Shown: piece after piece, positions 34,717 to 44,987 of the stretch
Layout of the letters: each line of letters starts with the position of its first letter
Position numbering within the stretch: the first letter of the stretch is position 1
Source of the DNA: Pelagicoccus sp. SDUM812003
GTDB lineage: Bacteria; Verrucomicrobiota; Verrucomicrobiia; Opitutales; Opitutaceae
Assembly: GCF_031127815.1 (NCBI RefSeq)
Contig: NZ_JARXHY010000006.1
Coordinates: 1 to 64,000 of the forward strand
DNA length: 64,000 bases
Direction of reading: 5' to 3'
The notes under the pieces: model-generated
The model's input: only the letters and a program-made list of their open reading frames with translations
What the model was told of the DNA's origin: nothing
The model's database searches: none
Made by a program: the position numbers and the translations under genes

Positions 34717-36291
34717 ATGAAAAGTTTTGTTCTATCCATCGTAGTCCTGTTGCTTTCTGCGAACACGTTTGCGGCGATTGTTTTGCAGGTGCCATCATCA
34801 GTTGATGTAGGCGAGCAATATCAAGTTTCCGCATACGATCCCCAAGGGGGGCCTTCTGGCGCTCCGTACGTCCGGCTGTACAAAAATGGCGTCCTAGTTG
34901 GGCAGGGCTCTGGAGGCACCGGACTCACTACTGCAGACAATTCTGCTGGAACTGTTACTTGGCGTGCAACTAGTACCATGTCTAGCTCGGTCACAAAGTA
35001 CACTACCGTTATTGCCACCAATACGCCACCAATTGGTGCATTCGATTCGCTCACGTCCTCTGTTACCCAGGGCAAAACAATTTCTGCAACAGGCTGGGCG
35101 GCGGATAATGAGATGGGGTCGCCGATTACGCGTGTCGACGTCTTTTTGAACGGTGTGGATGTAGCAAATGCAACGCTCGGAGGGGTGCGCAATGACGTGG
35201 CGAGCGCCTATGGTCGAAGCGATTATACTAACTCGGGTTGGAGTTGGTCGTATAATACAAGCTCTTTGGCGTTAGGCACGCATTCGGTCCAGGTGAAATT
35301 CGTAGACAACCAAGGAGCCGTTACGACCAAGGCGAGCAAAACCTTTACTGTTTCCAGCTCGGTGCCGACTACGACTTTGAGCGCGGCGGACACAACCCTC
35401 TATGCGGGACAGACAGCTCAATTGACTTCTGTGACGACGGATCCTGGGTCCGAGTTGACGACGCATTATATGGATTACCTCGCTCCGGGAGCTTCTTCGT
35501 GGACTTTGTACTCTCCGAACTGGGCAGCTAGTGGAAATAGCTATTGGTCGGGTTCGCAAAGAGCTTCTCACTCGATGACTGTTTCAAAGGTCCTCAATAT
35601 TCCTGGGACTTGGCAATTTCGATCTAGAGGTCGCGATGCAGCGGGCAGGTATAGCTCCTATAAAACTCAAAATGTCGTCGTTTACGCTGCTCCAACAACT
35701 TCAATTAGCTCGAGTCAGAATTCCATCTTAGTCGGGGATAGTGTTACTCTAAGTGCTCCTTCCTCAGATGCTTTGAGCAAGCTCACTCAGATATACATCG
35801 ATCAAAAGGTGCCAGGCGGATCGTGGGAGGTCTCAAAGTACTATTGGTCTGGATCCGCTCGCAGTTCCTACACTTTCCAGAAGACGTTTGCTTTGGCGAA
35901 TGCTGGGACGTGGCAATTTAGAGCTCGGGGTCGGAACTCGGAAGGCGTCTATGGACCATACTCCGCCACGATCAGTGTGCAGGTGGCCGATATAACTATG
36001 TATTCAGACTTTGATAACGACGGTCTTCCGGACTGGTGGGAGGAGGCGTTTTGGTACATGGGGCTGGATCCACGAAACGCTAGCGACGCAAGTGCAGATT
36101 TCGATGGGGATGGGGTATCCAACTATAACGAATTCGCTCAAAGCTCTAATGATCCTCTTAACAAAGATCCATACAGTTGGTTTGTCAGTCCGCCCCTGCA
36201 GGTGCCAATGCCGACTGGAGCGACCCTTCTGATTGTTGAACCAGACGGTGACTATCGAGGGGTGGAAATGCCGGCCCTCAAGGTGCAGTAA
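34717..36291 (+). CDS. Secreted Ig-like repeat protein with calcium loops
   Basis: A 524-residue exported protein with signal peptide (MKSFVLSIVVLLLSANTFA). It contains an N-terminal Ig-like domain, a VFLNGVDVA domain like those of carbohydrate-binding or cadherin-like proteins, and two repeats of about 110 residues each ending in TWQFRxRGR (residues about 290-300 and 390-400). The C-terminus has two EF-hand-like loops (DFDNDGLPD, DFDGDGVSN). No catalytic motif. Likely a surface protein of the RHS cluster; it ends 22 bases before the next gene. Confidence 0.7.
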   Translation: MKSFVLSIVVLLLSANTFAAIVLQVPSSVDVGEQYQVSAYDPQGGPSGAPYVRLYKNGVLVGQGSGGTGLTTADNSAGTVTWRATSTMSSSVTKYTTVIATNTPPIGAFDSLTSSVTQGKTISATGWAADNEMGSPITRVDVFLNGVDVANATLGGVRNDVASAYGRSDYTNSGWSWSYNTSSLALGTHSVQVKFVDNQGAVTTKASKTFTVSSSVPTTTLSAADTTLYAGQTAQLTSVTTDPGSELTTHYMDYLAPGASSWTLYSPNWAASGNSYWSGSQRASHSMTVSKVLNIPGTWQFRSRGRDAAGRYSSYKTQNVVVYAAPTTSISSSQNSILVGDSVTLSAPSSDALSKLTQIYIDQKVPGGSWEVSKYYWSGSARSSYTFQKTFALANAGTWQFRARGRNSEGVYGPYSATISVQVADITMYSDFDNDGLPDWWEEAFWYMGLDPRNASDASADFDGDGVSNYNEFAQSSNDPLNKDPYSWFVSPPLQVPMPTGATLLIVEPDGDYRGVEMPALKVQ

Positions 36292-36313
36292 TTAAGGAGT
36301 TTCGATTCAAAAG

Positions 36314-36727
36314 ATGAACAAGAAGAAAGCCGTTTTTTTCACTGGAGTGTGCGCGGGGGTTCTCGTTTCCGCTTTTTACCTGATTTCTAATAGAGCAGGG
36401 GACCAGTCTGTGTTCTCTGATGAACTGAAAGCTGACGGAGCCGAAGCAAGCGAGACCGACAAAGAAGAGGCGGTCGATCTTGAGGCTCTTTTCGCCGAGG
36501 GAGCCACCCAGACTGACGTTCAGACCATCGACCTGAGCAAGGAACGTCCTGCAGTTCTGGAAACCCGTCGCATGTATCAGGCGCACGCTTCGCTCAGATC
36601 GCCGGAGGTGAGTGCTCCGGACTCGGCCACCAACACCAGAACCCGGGCCATCATGCTGGACAAGATGGCTCTGCTCGCGGCTCGCTTGGACGAGCGCAAG
36701 CGGGCTGAGCAGGCGAAACAGCCCTAG
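36314..36727 (+). CDS. Small single-pass membrane protein
   Basis: A 137-residue protein: basic N-terminus, one transmembrane helix (VFFTGVCAGVLVSAFYLI), then an acidic, mostly disordered periplasmic part. No family. Its position directly before the RHS gene suggests an accessory or tether for it, which is inference. Confidence 0.6.
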   Translation: MNKKKAVFFTGVCAGVLVSAFYLISNRAGDQSVFSDELKADGAEASETDKEEAVDLEALFAEGATQTDVQTIDLSKERPAVLETRRMYQAHASLRSPEVSAPDSATNTRTRAIMLDKMALLAARLDERKRAEQAKQP

Positions 36728-36777
36728 CATCCCTGTAGTCTTCGCTATCTTCGAATCCTTTTACCTCCCAGACCCAA

Positions 36778-39700
36778 ATGTTCCTCCCGATATATCGACC
36801 CCACCTCGTTCTCGTCGCCTCGATTGCGTCGCTATTTGCCTCCACCGCCTTTTCCGCTGAACTCGTGGGCACGCTCGGTGGCGAGGTCTCCGTCGACAAC
36901 AAAGGCTCGGCCAACTACTCGATTCCTATCCATACTCCTCCGGGCCGGTTGGGTGTGGAGCCGTCGATTTCGCTCAACTATAGCAGCCAAGGGGGCAACG
37001 GCATTCTTGGGGTTGGCTGGGGGCTCTCGCATGGCTTTCCTGAGGCCATCGTCAGGGGGCGCAGCATTCTCGCTCGAGATGGCGAAACGCGCGGCATCGA
37101 GTTCGACTCCAGCGACAAGTTCTATCTCGACGGCAAGCGTCTTATCGTGGTCAGCGGCACCTACGGGCACCACGGCAGCGAATACCGTACCGAGGTCGAC
37201 AGCTTCGCCAAGATAACCGCTTCCGGTTCGGGCGACAATATCGACACCTTCACGGTTAAAACCAAGGACGGCATGACGCTGACTTTCGGGAAGATCGGAT
37301 CGGAGACCGACGGCTACCAGCAGGGCGAGTTCGAGACTCAGGGCAAGGCCTACGCCTACGCGTTGAAGCGAGCCATGGACGCCCAGGACAACTACGTCGA
37401 CTTCGACTACGTCCACAACGGGCACGGCGAGTACGTCATCAGCAAGATATCCTACACCGGGAACGTCTCGACCGGCCTCTCCCCTTTCGCCTCCGTCGAG
37501 TTCGTCTATTCGACTTCCCGCCTCGACCAGCCGTCTCGATACATCGCCGAAAGACGATTCCTGAGCACGCATCGTCTGGATCGGATCGACGTCAAGTTCG
37601 GCACCGAGGTCAAGGCGAAGTACTTGCTCGCATACGAGTACTCGGGCGGCAACGGGCCGACACGGCTCGTCAGCGTGACCCCTTCCCATCGTGTCCCGAA
37701 TACTTCCAATTTCGATAACCTGATATCTACAACCTTCCAGTGGGAAGACACCGCCTACAGTCACTCCGAGGTTAGCAACGTGTTGGCCTCACCGAGCTCC
37801 GACGGCGCGGACCGTCATTTCTTCGCCGACGTGAATGGGGATGGTCTGGACGATTTCGTCAAGGCGACTTCCACTGCGGTCAAGGTGGCGCTCTCCACTG
37901 GAAACAACGTCGGTCCCGAGCAGACGTGGGCCACGACCTCCACTGGCTGGGTTGGGGGCAACGACGTGTTTCGCAGCTGCGACATCAATGCCGACGGACT
38001 CGCCGATATCATTTTCGGTAATCCCTCCGTAGCCGGAGGCAAGCTCTACGCCCTTGTATCCACTGGAGAAGCGAGCACCGGTTTCGATCCGCTCGGCGGC
38101 GGCTCTTCTCCGAAAGTGATCCATACCTTCACTGACGAGTTCAGGGATCCAGGCCAGTCGACCTACAACTTCCGGGCCAAAGAGGGCTCCGCGACTGGGC
38201 GGCGCATCACGATCGCCGATTTTACCGGAGACAGCCGCCCGGACATCTTGATTCACCGCTATGACGGGGACGTAAAACTCGTGAAGTGCAATGGCACCAC
38301 TTACTCGACAGCGGGCACCTACGATATCGGCGGGCGGAGCCTTCAGGGAAGCCCAAGCGCGGAGCCTTTCAATGTGCGCAGCGTTGGCTTCCATATCACT
38401 CAGGAACTTAGCGTTTCGAGCATGCCTTGCGACCTCAACGGCGATGGGATCACCGACTACGCATGGGTAGAGTCGCAGCAGAAACCTGAGCGTCAAAGCA
38501 CGGGGCCGGGAGCTTGGATTCATTCCGTCCACGGTTGGAAAGAGGTCTATGCGGTGACCAGCCTACCAGAGGGCGGCTTTTCTCCCCGTGCCTCAGTTGC
38601 CAACTACGGTTGGATGGCTAACCAGTCCAGCCAAGCATGGCGTCGCCTAAACTCCTTCTATATCAGCCCCGGCGATGTAAACGGCGACGGCTTGACCGAT
38701 TTTCTCACCCTGATGCCTGGAAACGTGGTCACCGAAGCGCCCTGGTCTGAGAACCAGAAGGTCCTTCACCGCACTATTCACTATTCCAAGGGTGGAGCGG
38801 GGCAGCCGAAGTTCAAGCACGTCAACATGGACGAGAACTACGATCCGACCGACAATCCCTACGTGAACGCGGGCGGCCGGACCGTCCGTCCATGGTTCGA
38901 CAAGATCAAGCAGGGCGAGTGGGTCAACGACATGTATCAGACCCTCAACTTCGGGGATAACTCGCAGACCAACGACAAGCTCAGCCTGATGCTGACCCTA
39001 GGCACGACCTCACCATCGGACAACGTCATGCTCGCCGATCTCAATTACGATGGTATGCAGGACTACGTCTGGTACCTGGATACTGGAAGTGCCAGCACCA
39101 GTGGATGGTGGGTGCAGTACTCGCTTGGGGAGAGCTTCACCGACCCGCAGCCCGCTCCCGTCAACTGGAAGCCGTCAGTCCGTCTGAAGTCCGGCCAGGT
39201 GGTGATGGACGTCTACTCGCGCACCGGGCTGGATCTTAATGGCGACGGCATCACCGACTATGCCCAGGGCCTCACCGACCACACCGCCGCGGCTGGGATC
39301 GACGGCTTCTACCTCAGCAGCGGGAAGCCAGGCACTCGCATTTCCAAGATCGTCAACGGTCTGGGCTACGAGACCGAAATCGACTACTCTCCCCTCACCG
39401 ATCCGCTGGTCTACACCCGAGGGGAGAAGCTGCTGGATCTCTATCCGATCCGCGACGTCATGGACACGCGCCGCGTGGTGTCGCGTGTCGCCAAGGACAA
39501 CGGCTCGATATCCGGCGCCACCCATCTTAAGAACGAGTTCCTCTACACCTACGCCGGCGGACGTACCGACCTTTCGGGTCGCGGCTTCCTCGGCTACCAA
39601 GCCTTCGGCACCCTCGACTACAACACCGGCTTCCTCAGCTACCAGTTCGTGGCCCAGTCGTTTCCCATGACTGGCCTCGTCCGCCGCGAAGAGGTCTACG

Positions 39701-42700
39701 CGGTCGACAGATCGGGCTCCAGCCGCTATTTCCGCTACATGTCGCAGACCATCAACGAGGTGACCTGCGACGAGGTGGTCGACGCCAGCGGAGCCCGCTT
39801 GGGCACCTTGTATCCCATGATCAACACCTCGCGGGTACGCAAATGGGAGTTCAGCGAGGTCAGCAGCTCCTCCAAGGATTTCACCGTCTCCAGCGACAAG
39901 CCTTGGGAGGTTCAGACCGCCAACGGTTCCGAACCGTCCGTCAATCTCTACAGCGACGTGTCGGCCTACACCTGGTTCGACTCCATGACTCAGGGCAGCT
40001 ATCCGCTGACCACGCCTCCTTCCATCTTCGTCAACGACGAGGGGCAGTCCGGCAGCCAGACCAGTTCCGGCGCGGGCGTCACCGGCGGCTTCGACCAGAC
40101 CAATGACGGTCTCGGCGTTCAGCGCGACTACGATCTTAACGACCATCTCGGCACCTCCACCTTCCCGGCCAAGATCAAGTACGGCCATGTCGTCAAAGTC
40201 GAGACCGACATGGGCGAGGGCAATCGGGACGTCTCCTACACCACCTACCATCCCATCAGCTATTTCCCCGGAGAATACCTGCCCAGCAAGGTGAAGGACT
40301 CCTACACCGTGTCAGTCACCAACACCGGCGACGCTTCCTACGACGTGACCAGTCCGGTCAAGCGCTACGCCTATTTCCGAAGCGGTGACTCGATCGGTCT
40401 TCTCCAGACCGAAACCGTCGACGCCACCGACAACGTCCTCGATATCTCGACTTCCTACACCTACATCCCCGAGGGGCTTGTGAAGACTACCTCGATCTCC
40501 GGCTACAATAGCAGTTCCCACTACCGCCACGTCGGCGCCTACCAGACCTCCGACGTCATCAGCTACGACAGCCACAAGCGCTGGCCGCTGCGCGTGGAGA
40601 ACGCTTACGACCACTGGACCGAGACACAGCGCGAAGACGTGTATGGTCAGCCCGTGCGGGTGATGGACACGAACCGGAATACCGCCGCCAAGTCCACAGA
40701 AACCACCTACGACGCCATCGGGCGTCCCTTGGTCGAGACCGACCGCCTCCTGGGCAACGCCGTCACCACCACTCGCGGCTTCATTACATCAATTGAAGTC
40801 AAGCCACCCGAAGCCGACGCTAGTTACGACGGTCCCGATTCTGGAGGAGTGTCGGTACCTTCCCGATACTACGAGACCGTCGCCCCCGACAACCAGCCCT
40901 CCGTCACCACCTACTACGACTTCCTGGGGCGCCAGATCCGCACCGTGAAAAGCGGCTACGCTGGCCAGGCCGGCACCACCGACACCGTCTACGATGAACT
41001 TGGCCGCACGGTCGCCAGCTCCACCCTCTACACCTCCTCCTCCGACAAGTTCTGGACCGTCAACGAGTACGACGACGCGGGCCGCGTCTACAAGGTAACC
41101 GCCCCCAATGGCACCGTCACCACCACCAAATACCACGGCCGCGTGACTCAGGTCGAAGTCGACGCCACCGACCGCGCCGCCCAGACTAATACCACCCTCG
41201 TCGATACCAGAGGAAACGCCGTCAAGGTCTGGAACGCCGACATCGCGGTCTCCCTCTCCAATACCACGAACCACTACAAAGGCATTGGCTTACCCGGCGA
41301 ATCCATCCGCTACGATCTCGACGGAGCGGGACGCATGCGACAGACCGTCCTCAAGGATACCACGCCGACCGTCAAGGTGATCTACGACGCGGTGGGAAAC
41401 CAGTCCCAGCTCGACGACCCCGACAAGGGCGTGTGGAACTACCAGTACAACGGACGCGGCGAGATGGTGTGGCAGAAAAACGCCAAGAACGAGACCACCA
41501 CCATCGCCTACGACCTCATCGGCCGCAAGACCTCCACCGTTGTCGATGGCATCGGCGCTCGCGATAGCCATTCGCGCTGGCACTACTACGAGGCCTCGCC
41601 TCAGTCCGCCACCAACGCGGTGGTGGGAGCGACCGGCGCCTGGATCGGCGCCCTGCAGCGCAGCGAGATCGACAACGGCACCACCGCCTTCTCCGCGCCC
41701 GATCACGCCACCTCCGTGACCTACAACGCCAAGGGCCTGCCCGAGCTCAATCTCTCCTACGTCGACGGCAAGTACTACTACACCTATATCGACTACGACT
41801 CCGAGTGGCGCCCCTTTCGCAAGAACTACTTCTGGCGGCCTTCAGGCTACGAGGACGACTACCTGACCCAGCCTCAGCTCTGGCAGAAGTTCGGCGTGCA
41901 GTACACCTACGACTCCAAGAGCTACGTCACCCACGTCAACGACTCCCAGGGCCGCGAATGGTGGAAGGCCGACCCCTCCACGGGCTACGACGTCTACGAC
42001 GCTCCCGTGAAGTTCCGCAAGGGTGGCGACAACCGCAATACGGTGGGATGGACGACAAGGACTTACGATCCGAAGACTCGCAGTCTCACCCGGATCAAAA
42101 CGGGAAGCCACGGCGGGGACGGCTCTATTCAGAACTGGACCTACGCTTGGGATGGACTCGGCAACCTCAAGAGTCGCCAGAGCTCCCTGCAGGATGGAAA
42201 CGCGGTCGAAACCTTCACCTACGACGAGCTGAACCGGCTCGAGACGAATGTCGTTTCGGGGCAGTCCGCCCGCACCTTCACCTACGCGGACAACGGAAAT
42301 ATCACTTACAAATCCGGCGTCGACGGCTCCTCCAGCTCCTACACCTACGACGCTTCGTCCAAGCCGCATGCCGTTCGCTCCGCTTTCGGCTACACCATAG
42401 GCTATGACGCGAACGGAAACATGGTCAGTCGCAGCAAGTCCGGCCAGACCTGGGGCTTCGACTGGACGCCCTTCGACAAGCCCAACTACATCGTAGCCGG
42501 CTCTTCGGCCAGCCTGTTCCGCTACAACGCGGAGAACCAGCGCGTGGTGCACGTGAAGTACAATTCCAGCACGGGCAGTCCGCGTGAGCCGCTGCATGCC
42601 AAGAGCAAGAAGATCTACGTCGGATCCCAGATGGAGGTGGACTTCGACAACCTGATCACCAGCACCGGAAGCTCGGGAACGAACTGGGAGATGTCCAAGG

Positions 42701-44028
42701 TGCGCATCTACATCGATGGTCCCGACGGCCGCACAGGAGCCTACGAGCTCGACCCCAACACCTACACCCAGGACAAGGTGCAGAAGGGCTACCTATACCA
42801 TCAGGACCACCTCGGATCCACCGACGTGGTGGTGGACTACGTCAACAATTTGCCCGCCCCTGTTCCGCCGAAAACAGCTGCGGACAGCGGAGTCAACGCA
42901 TACGCAGATGATGAGGGCGGCAAGAACTCTGTGTTCAGCTACGACCCTTGGGGCGAGCGTCGCGATCCTGTGGATTGGGTCGGCAAGCCTTCTGCGACCA
43001 GCGGAGCCAACGGAGACGAGGTCCTCACACCGCGCGGCTTCACCGACCACGAGATGCTTGACAATTTAGGTCTCATCCACATGAACGGAAGGATATACGA
43101 CCCGCTGCTGGGAAGGTTTTTGTCGGCGGACAAAGTCGTCGACGGAGTCATGACTCTGCAGGGGTGGAACAGGTATTCTTATCTTAAGAACAATCCGTTG
43201 CGTACGACTGACTCTACCGGATACGAATCAGATGAGGACAAGGCTGCTAGGGAGGCTGCTGAACGGGCTGCCAGGGAGGCCGCTGAACAGGCTGCCAGGG
43301 AGGCCGCTGAGAAGGCTGCTAGGGAAGCAGAGAAGGCCGCGAGAGATGCGACTAGGGCTCACATGATCGGAACGTATGGTATCGCGGGTCTTAATATGAG
43401 TATTAATGCCAACGATAAAAACGCTATCCGATCTAACCTTTTAGATGAAATAAATGATGATCCAGAGGCCCGAAGGGGGAATCCGGACAAAACTAAAGAA
43501 CTGTCAGCTAACTACGCAAATGACCCAACAACTGACATGGAGGCTTTGGATCCTTTGCTGAAAGGAGCAATCGATTACATGTTTAGGCGTATTAATGATA
43601 TCGAATACGGGATAAAACAATCAGATAAGAACAGAGTCGAATATGGGTGGGTTGTTAGCTATTTTTATGACAAGAAAAATCCCGATGTTCCTGTTTACCT
43701 ACTGACGCAGGCGATAAAGGGCGAGACTAACAGCATCAACATATCAACCTTCAATGCTGGTTTTGAAGCGTCGTTAAGAAACTCCGACTTGTATTTACAG
43801 GCAAAGCCGATTTTGTACATCCATACGCACTACGCAGAAACTGGTGGGTGGTATCAGACTTCTTCTGGGAGGATTCCCGACGATACCTTTGGACCTGGGG
43901 GGGATGATGTGAAGTTCTCAACTTCACATGGTCCGCTCGTGACAACACGGGGGTCTAGTCACTTTGAGCTCGTTCGTAATGGGAAGGTCTCAGTATTGCT
44001 CAGGGGCAACCCGATGGGAGATAATTAG
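36778..44028 (+). CDS. SpvB/FG-GAP/RHS polymorphic toxin
   Basis: A 2416-residue secreted protein. Order: signal peptide (1-27); SpvB-like domain (GSANYSIPI, GILGVGWGL); about seven FG-GAP/calcium-loop repeats (DVNGDGLDDF, DLNGDGITDY and similar, about 340-830); TcdB-like middle; many YD/RHS repeats; the RHS core (HLGSTDVVVDY, DPWGERRDP, RIYDPLLGRFLSAD); the auto-cleavage region around NNPLRTTDSTGY (N2138). A repetitive AAREAAE linker (about 2155-2195) then leads to a variable tip. The tip holds IHTHYAETGG (H2349, H2351) and TSSGR, resembling DUF4329/JAB-like domains. G/C drops from 36 of 60 in the core (41041) to 23 of 60 in the tip (43381). The downstream gene is the likely immunity gene. 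Confidence 0.85.
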   Translation: MFLPIYRPHLVLVASIASLFASTAFSAELVGTLGGEVSVDNKGSANYSIPIHTPPGRLGVEPSISLNYSSQGGNGILGVGWGLSHGFPEAIVRGRSILARDGETRGIEFDSSDKFYLDGKRLIVVSGTYGHHGSEYRTEVDSFAKITASGSGDNIDTFTVKTKDGMTLTFGKIGSETDGYQQGEFETQGKAYAYALKRAMDAQDNYVDFDYVHNGHGEYVISKISYTGNVSTGLSPFASVEFVYSTSRLDQPSRYIAERRFLSTHRLDRIDVKFGTEVKAKYLLAYEYSGGNGPTRLVSVTPSHRVPNTSNFDNLISTTFQWEDTAYSHSEVSNVLASPSSDGADRHFFADVNGDGLDDFVKATSTAVKVALSTGNNVGPEQTWATTSTGWVGGNDVFRSCDINADGLADIIFGNPSVAGGKLYALVSTGEASTGFDPLGGGSSPKVIHTFTDEFRDPGQSTYNFRAKEGSATGRRITIADFTGDSRPDILIHRYDGDVKLVKCNGTTYSTAGTYDIGGRSLQGSPSAEPFNVRSVGFHITQELSVSSMPCDLNGDGITDYAWVESQQKPERQSTGPGAWIHSVHGWKEVYAVTSLPEGGFSPRASVANYGWMANQSSQAWRRLNSFYISPGDVNGDGLTDFLTLMPGNVVTEAPWSENQKVLHRTIHYSKGGAGQPKFKHVNMDENYDPTDNPYVNAGGRTVRPWFDKIKQGEWVNDMYQTLNFGDNSQTNDKLSLMLTLGTTSPSDNVMLADLNYDGMQDYVWYLDTGSASTSGWWVQYSLGESFTDPQPAPVNWKPSVRLKSGQVVMDVYSRTGLDLNGDGITDYAQGLTDHTAAAGIDGFYLSSGKPGTRISKIVNGLGYETEIDYSPLTDPLVYTRGEKLLDLYPIRDVMDTRRVVSRVAKDNGSISGATHLKNEFLYTYAGGRTDLSGRGFLGYQAFGTLDYNTGFLSYQFVAQSFPMTGLVRREEVYAVDRSGSSRYFRYMSQTINEVTCDEVVDASGARLGTLYPMINTSRVRKWEFSEVSSSSKDFTVSSDKPWEVQTANGSEPSVNLYSDVSAYTWFDSMTQGSYPLTTPPSIFVNDEGQSGSQTSSGAGVTGGFDQTNDGLGVQRDYDLNDHLGTSTFPAKIKYGHVVKVETDMGEGNRDVSYTTYHPISYFPGEYLPSKVKDSYTVSVTNTGDASYDVTSPVKRYAYFRSGDSIGLLQTETVDATDNVLDISTSYTYIPEGLVKTTSISGYNSSSHYRHVGAYQTSDVISYDSHKRWPLRVENAYDHWTETQREDVYGQPVRVMDTNRNTAAKSTETTYDAIGRPLVETDRLLGNAVTTTRGFITSIEVKPPEADASYDGPDSGGVSVPSRYYETVAPDNQPSVTTYYDFLGRQIRTVKSGYAGQAGTTDTVYDELGRTVASSTLYTSSSDKFWTVNEYDDAGRVYKVTAPNGTVTTTKYHGRVTQVEVDATDRAAQTNTTLVDTRGNAVKVWNADIAVSLSNTTNHYKGIGLPGESIRYDLDGAGRMRQTVLKDTTPTVKVIYDAVGNQSQLDDPDKGVWNYQYNGRGEMVWQKNAKNETTTIAYDLIGRKTSTVVDGIGARDSHSRWHYYEASPQSATNAVVGATGAWIGALQRSEIDNGTTAFSAPDHATSVTYNAKGLPELNLSYVDGKYYYTYIDYDSEWRPFRKNYFWRPSGYEDDYLTQPQLWQKFGVQYTYDSKSYVTHVNDSQGREWWKADPSTGYDVYDAPVKFRKGGDNRNTVGWTTRTYDPKTRSLTRIKTGSHGGDGSIQNWTYAWDGLGNLKSRQSSLQDGNAVETFTYDELNRLETNVVSGQSARTFTYADNGNITYKSGVDGSSSSYTYDASSKPHAVRSAFGYTIGYDANGNMVSRSKSGQTWGFDWTPFDKPNYIVAGSSASLFRYNAENQRVVHVKYNSSTGSPREPLHAKSKKIYVGSQMEVDFDNLITSTGSSGTNWEMSKVRIYIDGPDGRTGAYELDPNTYTQDKVQKGYLYHQDHLGSTDVVVDYVNNLPAPVPPKTAADSGVNAYADDEGGKNSVFSYDPWGERRDPVDWVGKPSATSGANGDEVLTPRGFTDHEMLDNLGLIHMNGRIYDPLLGRFLSADKVVDGVMTLQGWNRYSYLKNNPLRTTDSTGYESDEDKAAREAAERAAREAAEQAAREAAEKAAREAEKAARDATRAHMIGTYGIAGLNMSINANDKNAIRSNLLDEINDDPEARRGNPDKTKELSANYANDPTTDMEALDPLLKGAIDYMFRRINDIEYGIKQSDKNRVEYGWVVSYFYDKKNPDVPVYLLTQAIKGETNSINISTFNAGFEASLRNSDLYLQAKPILYIHTHYAETGGWYQTSSGRIPDDTFGPGGDDVKFSTSHGPLVTTRGSSHFELVRNGKVSVLLRGNPMGDN
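43243..43356 (+). repeat. 24-base tandem repeats encoding AAREAAE linker
   Basis: Three units of 24 bases (43243, 43267, 43291) encode eight-residue AAREAAE(R/Q/K) repeats, followed by two shorter degenerate 21-base units. They encode a probable helical linker joining the conserved RHS core to the variable toxin tip. Confidence 0.7.
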
Positions 44029-44037
44029 ATTACGAAT

Positions 44038-44892
44038 ATGAATAATGTAGTGAAAAAGTGTTTGGTCCCCCTTCTTTGGATTGCATTTTCATGTGCTACC
44101 TTTGGGAGGAATGATATATTGAGCGTCGATATAGAATTTACGACGGAGGAAAACGGCAGTTCCTTTTTGATTCGGAAGAGTTACAACTTGCTTGAAAACC
44201 AGGGAAGGTTCATTTCAAAAACGCATAAATATGCTACGAATCATTCTCAGGATGCAAATGATCTAACCGTAGAGAGGATAGAGGATTTTGGGTTGTCGAA
44301 TGCGAGGACGCTATTTGATGCTGTCGCTGACTTCTATGGTAATCGCCCCGAATTAGTAGAGGAAGTTAACGGAATCTGGCATTCTGGCCGTTTAAATGTT
44401 GGCCTTTTCTCGGAAGGCACATCCATTACGATAATGAAGGAATACCCCTCTGCCACTCGAGAAGAAGTAGAGTTCTGGGAGTTCTTCGAAAGTGAAGTGG
44501 ATCGATTCCAACAGTCGTCCAAATTGTTGGAAGAAACGCGAGGAATAAGGGCAATTTTAAATGATTTTGAGCAAAATGGCATCCTCGGTTTTAGAGAGAT
44601 TCAAAATGGGTCCTCTACAAAATTTGATAGACAACACCTCTTTATTAAAGGCGTCTTGGATTTGGATGAATGGAACAATTTGTGGTTAGCTTCCCGTCTC
44701 GAAAGTAATGACGAAAAAGGCAGGAGTACGCAGATTCTGGTGGATCATATTTCTTTGCCTGTGAGTAATGCGATTTTGGAAGATTATTATGGTAAATTGG
44801 TTGTTCTCGAAGGTGTGTTGCGTTGGGATGAGGACGGCAAAAGGTATACCTTTACTGGACGATTAGAAGGAGAACCGGGGGCGCGAAAATAG
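44038..44892 (+). CDS. Candidate immunity protein for the RHS toxin tip
   Basis: A 284-residue exported protein (hydrophobic N-terminus LVPLLWIAFSCATFG). No family recognised; mixed strand/helix. It begins 9 bases after the RHS stop and shares its low G/C (23 of 60 at 44041-44100), as expected of a toxin-tip/immunity pair acquired together. Immunity proteins against RHS tips are often encoded there; an exported one would act on toxin in the periplasm. The stop codon lies inside an AGGGTCAGGG repeat belonging to the transposase unit downstream, so the C-terminus (GARK) may have been changed by that insertion. Confidence 0.55.
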   Translation: MNNVVKKCLVPLLWIAFSCATFGRNDILSVDIEFTTEENGSSFLIRKSYNLLENQGRFISKTHKYATNHSQDANDLTVERIEDFGLSNARTLFDAVADFYGNRPELVEEVNGIWHSGRLNVGLFSEGTSITIMKEYPSATREEVEFWEFFESEVDRFQQSSKLLEETRGIRAILNDFEQNGILGFREIQNGSSTKFDRQHLFIKGVLDLDEWNNLWLASRLESNDEKGRSTQILVDHISLPVSNAILEDYYGKLVVLEGVLRWDEDGKRYTFTGRLEGEPGARK

Positions 44893-44949
44893 GGTCAGGG
44901 CTTAAGGGGCTGTTGCCCAAATAAGGGAGAAAATAGGGTCAGGGCTTAA
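44886..44949 (+). repeat. Two REP-like AGGGTCAGGGCTTAA repeats
   Basis: The 20-base sequence beginning AAAATAGGGTCAGGG occurs at 44886-44905 and 44930-44949, 44 bases apart. Similar AGGGTCAGG motifs flank REP-associated tyrosine transposases in many genomes. The first copy contains the stop codon of the upstream gene. Confidence 0.7.
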
Positions 44950-44987
44950 AACTTGACTTCCAGTTCTATCGGTTCTTATCTCCTTCT

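Noticed and set aside
37775-42600. Long minus-strand frames opposite the RHS gene
   Set aside because: They are shadows of the high-G/C repetitive RHS coding sequence (Val/Gly/Asp-rich), with no domain of their own.
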